A stretch of DNA of 6,904 bases from Flavobacteriaceae bacterium. GTDB lineage: Bacteria; Bacteroidota; Bacteroidia; Flavobacteriales; Flavobacteriaceae. A program made the translations under genes and the position numbers. The notes under the pieces were generated by a model, which saw nothing but the letters and a program-made list of their open reading frames with translations, had not been told where the DNA came from and made no database searches. The stretch lies in NCBI GenBank assembly GCA_018662905.1, contig JABJFE010000020.1:1-6904 (forward strand), written 5' to 3'. The number at the start of each line of letters is the position of its first letter. The stretch's first letter is position 1. Of the stretch, positions 6,151-6,904 are shown in pieces.

Positions 6151-6904
6151 TTAGCTTAACATTGCTATTGCTCTATCTAAGGATTTACAGAAATAGTCAA
6201 TCTCTTCCTTAGTGTTATAAAAAGAGAATGAAGCTCTTACAGTACCAGAAATCCCAAAGTAATCCATAACTGGTTGCGCACAGTGCTGACCAGTCCTTAC
6301 TGCAATTCCAAATTTATCTAAAATTGTTCCTATATCGTATGAGTGTAGTGCGCCAACATTAAATGAGATTACAGATGTTTTGTTTTTTGCCTCACCATAA
6401 ATTTTAAGATCTGTAATTTTTTTTAATTTATTTGTAGCATAATTTAGAAGCTCAGATTCATAACTTTCTATATTATCAAAACCTATATTGTTTAAATAAT
6501 CTAATGATGCTCCAAATCCTATTGCTCCTACTATATTTGGTGTTCCAGCTTCAAATTTGTGAGGAAGCTCAGCATATGTTGTTTTTTCAAAAGTAACTTC
6601 TGAAATCATTTCACCACCACCTTGATATGGAGGCATTTTGTTTAGCCATTCTTTTTTGCCAAATAACATTCCTATACCTGTTGGACCACATAATTTATGG
6701 GCTGACGTTGTATAAAAATCAACATCTAGTTCTTGTAAATCAGCTTTAATGTGAGAACTAGCCTGAGCACCATCTATTAAAACTGCAGCTCCATATTCGT
6801 GTGCTTTTGAAATAATTGATTTTATAGGATTAATTGTTCCTAGCGCATTAGACACATGATTAACAAAAACTAATTTAGTTTTATTTGAAAGAAGATTTAG
6901 AAAA
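6151..6904 (-). CDS. sufS: SufS cysteine desulfurase (PLP-dependent, group II), N-terminus beyond window
   Basis: SufS releases sulfur from L-cysteine as a protein-bound persulfide, leaving alanine, and hands it to SufE for Fe-S cluster building. About 250 of the usual roughly 400 residues are present. The frame stays open to the window edge, with LLSNKTKLVFVNH encoded before the GTG at 6855, so that GTG is an internal valine of NHVSNALG and not the start. The PLP-ring aspartate is in LIDGAQ (codon 6774-6772). The PLP Schiff-base lysine is in TSAHKLCGPTGIG (codon 6696-6694). The catalytic cysteine is in VRTGQHCAQP (codon 6282-6280). RTGxHCAxP and the SAHK context separate SufS/CsdA from the IscS/NifS group. 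The gene is followed by sufE after 29 bases; sufBCD is expected upstream but not visible. The stop at 6153-6151 is clear. Confidence 0.96.
   Translation of the reverse strand, partial: FLNLLSNKTKLVFVNHVSNALGTINPIKSIISKAHEYGAAVLIDGAQASSHIKADLQELDVDFYTTSAHKLCGPTGIGMLFGKKEWLNKMPPYQGGGEMISEVTFEKTTYAELPHKFEAGTPNIVGAIGFGASLDYLNNIGFDNIESYESELLNYATNKLKKITDLKIYGEAKNKTSVISFNVGALHSYDIGTILDKFGIAVRTGQHCAQPVMDYFGISGTVRASFSFYNTKEEIDYFCKSLDRAIAMLS

Noticed and set aside
6853..6855. GTG at 6855 as the sufS start
   Set aside because: The frame continues upstream to the window edge with typical SufS sequence (TKLVFVNH before VSNALG), so the gene is cut by the window, not short.

Overview
The window looks like a core, single-copy chromosomal region of a low-GC member of the Bacteroidetes, most likely a flavobacterium. 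The evidence is strong A/T bias, start codons preceded by A/T-rich sequence with no Shine-Dalgarno motif, two matches to the Bacteroidetes -7 promoter element TAnnTTTG, and several protein families typical of that phylum (DUF2480, DUF3078, and a PF12831-type FAD oxidoreductase with an SLH-like tail). I see no RNA gene, insertion sequence, CRISPR array or prophage feature. There is no gene-free stretch longer than about 35 bases.

Left half, plus strand (1-3974). The window opens inside a FAD-dependent oxidoreductase whose nucleotide-binding N-terminus lies outside. Four bases later comes a small GNAT acetyltransferase. After a 34-base gap with a plausible promoter there is a tight three-gene run. 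It holds a 6-carboxytetrahydropterin synthase (QueD-like, queuosine/7-deazaguanine pathway), an LpxH-type UDP-2,3-diacylglucosamine diphosphatase (lipid A synthesis) that overlaps it by 17 bases, and the ribosome-associated GTPase HflX, joined to lpxH by a TAATG stop/start overlap.

Right half, minus strand (6904-3954, read right to left). This is the distal part of a SUF iron-sulfur cluster operon. The order is SufS cysteine desulfurase (N-terminus outside the window), SufE sulfur acceptor, a MIP18/DUF59 (SufT-like) assembly factor, a DUF2480 protein, and a secreted DUF3078 protein predicted to be an outer-membrane beta-barrel. SufS and SufE mobilise sulfur from cysteine and the DUF59 protein is a presumed maturation factor. 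The two DUF proteins are packed into the same unit by 1- and 4-base overlaps, but their roles are unknown.

The two operons converge, and hflX and the DUF3078 gene overlap tail to tail by 21 bases. A 15-base tandem duplication there gives hflX a second in-frame stop and adds a repeated five-residue unit to the DUF3078 protein. I found no convincing new multi-gene system. The best leads are the DUF2480/DUF3078 association with SUF, the duplicated tail, and the TTG start of the DUF3078 gene.
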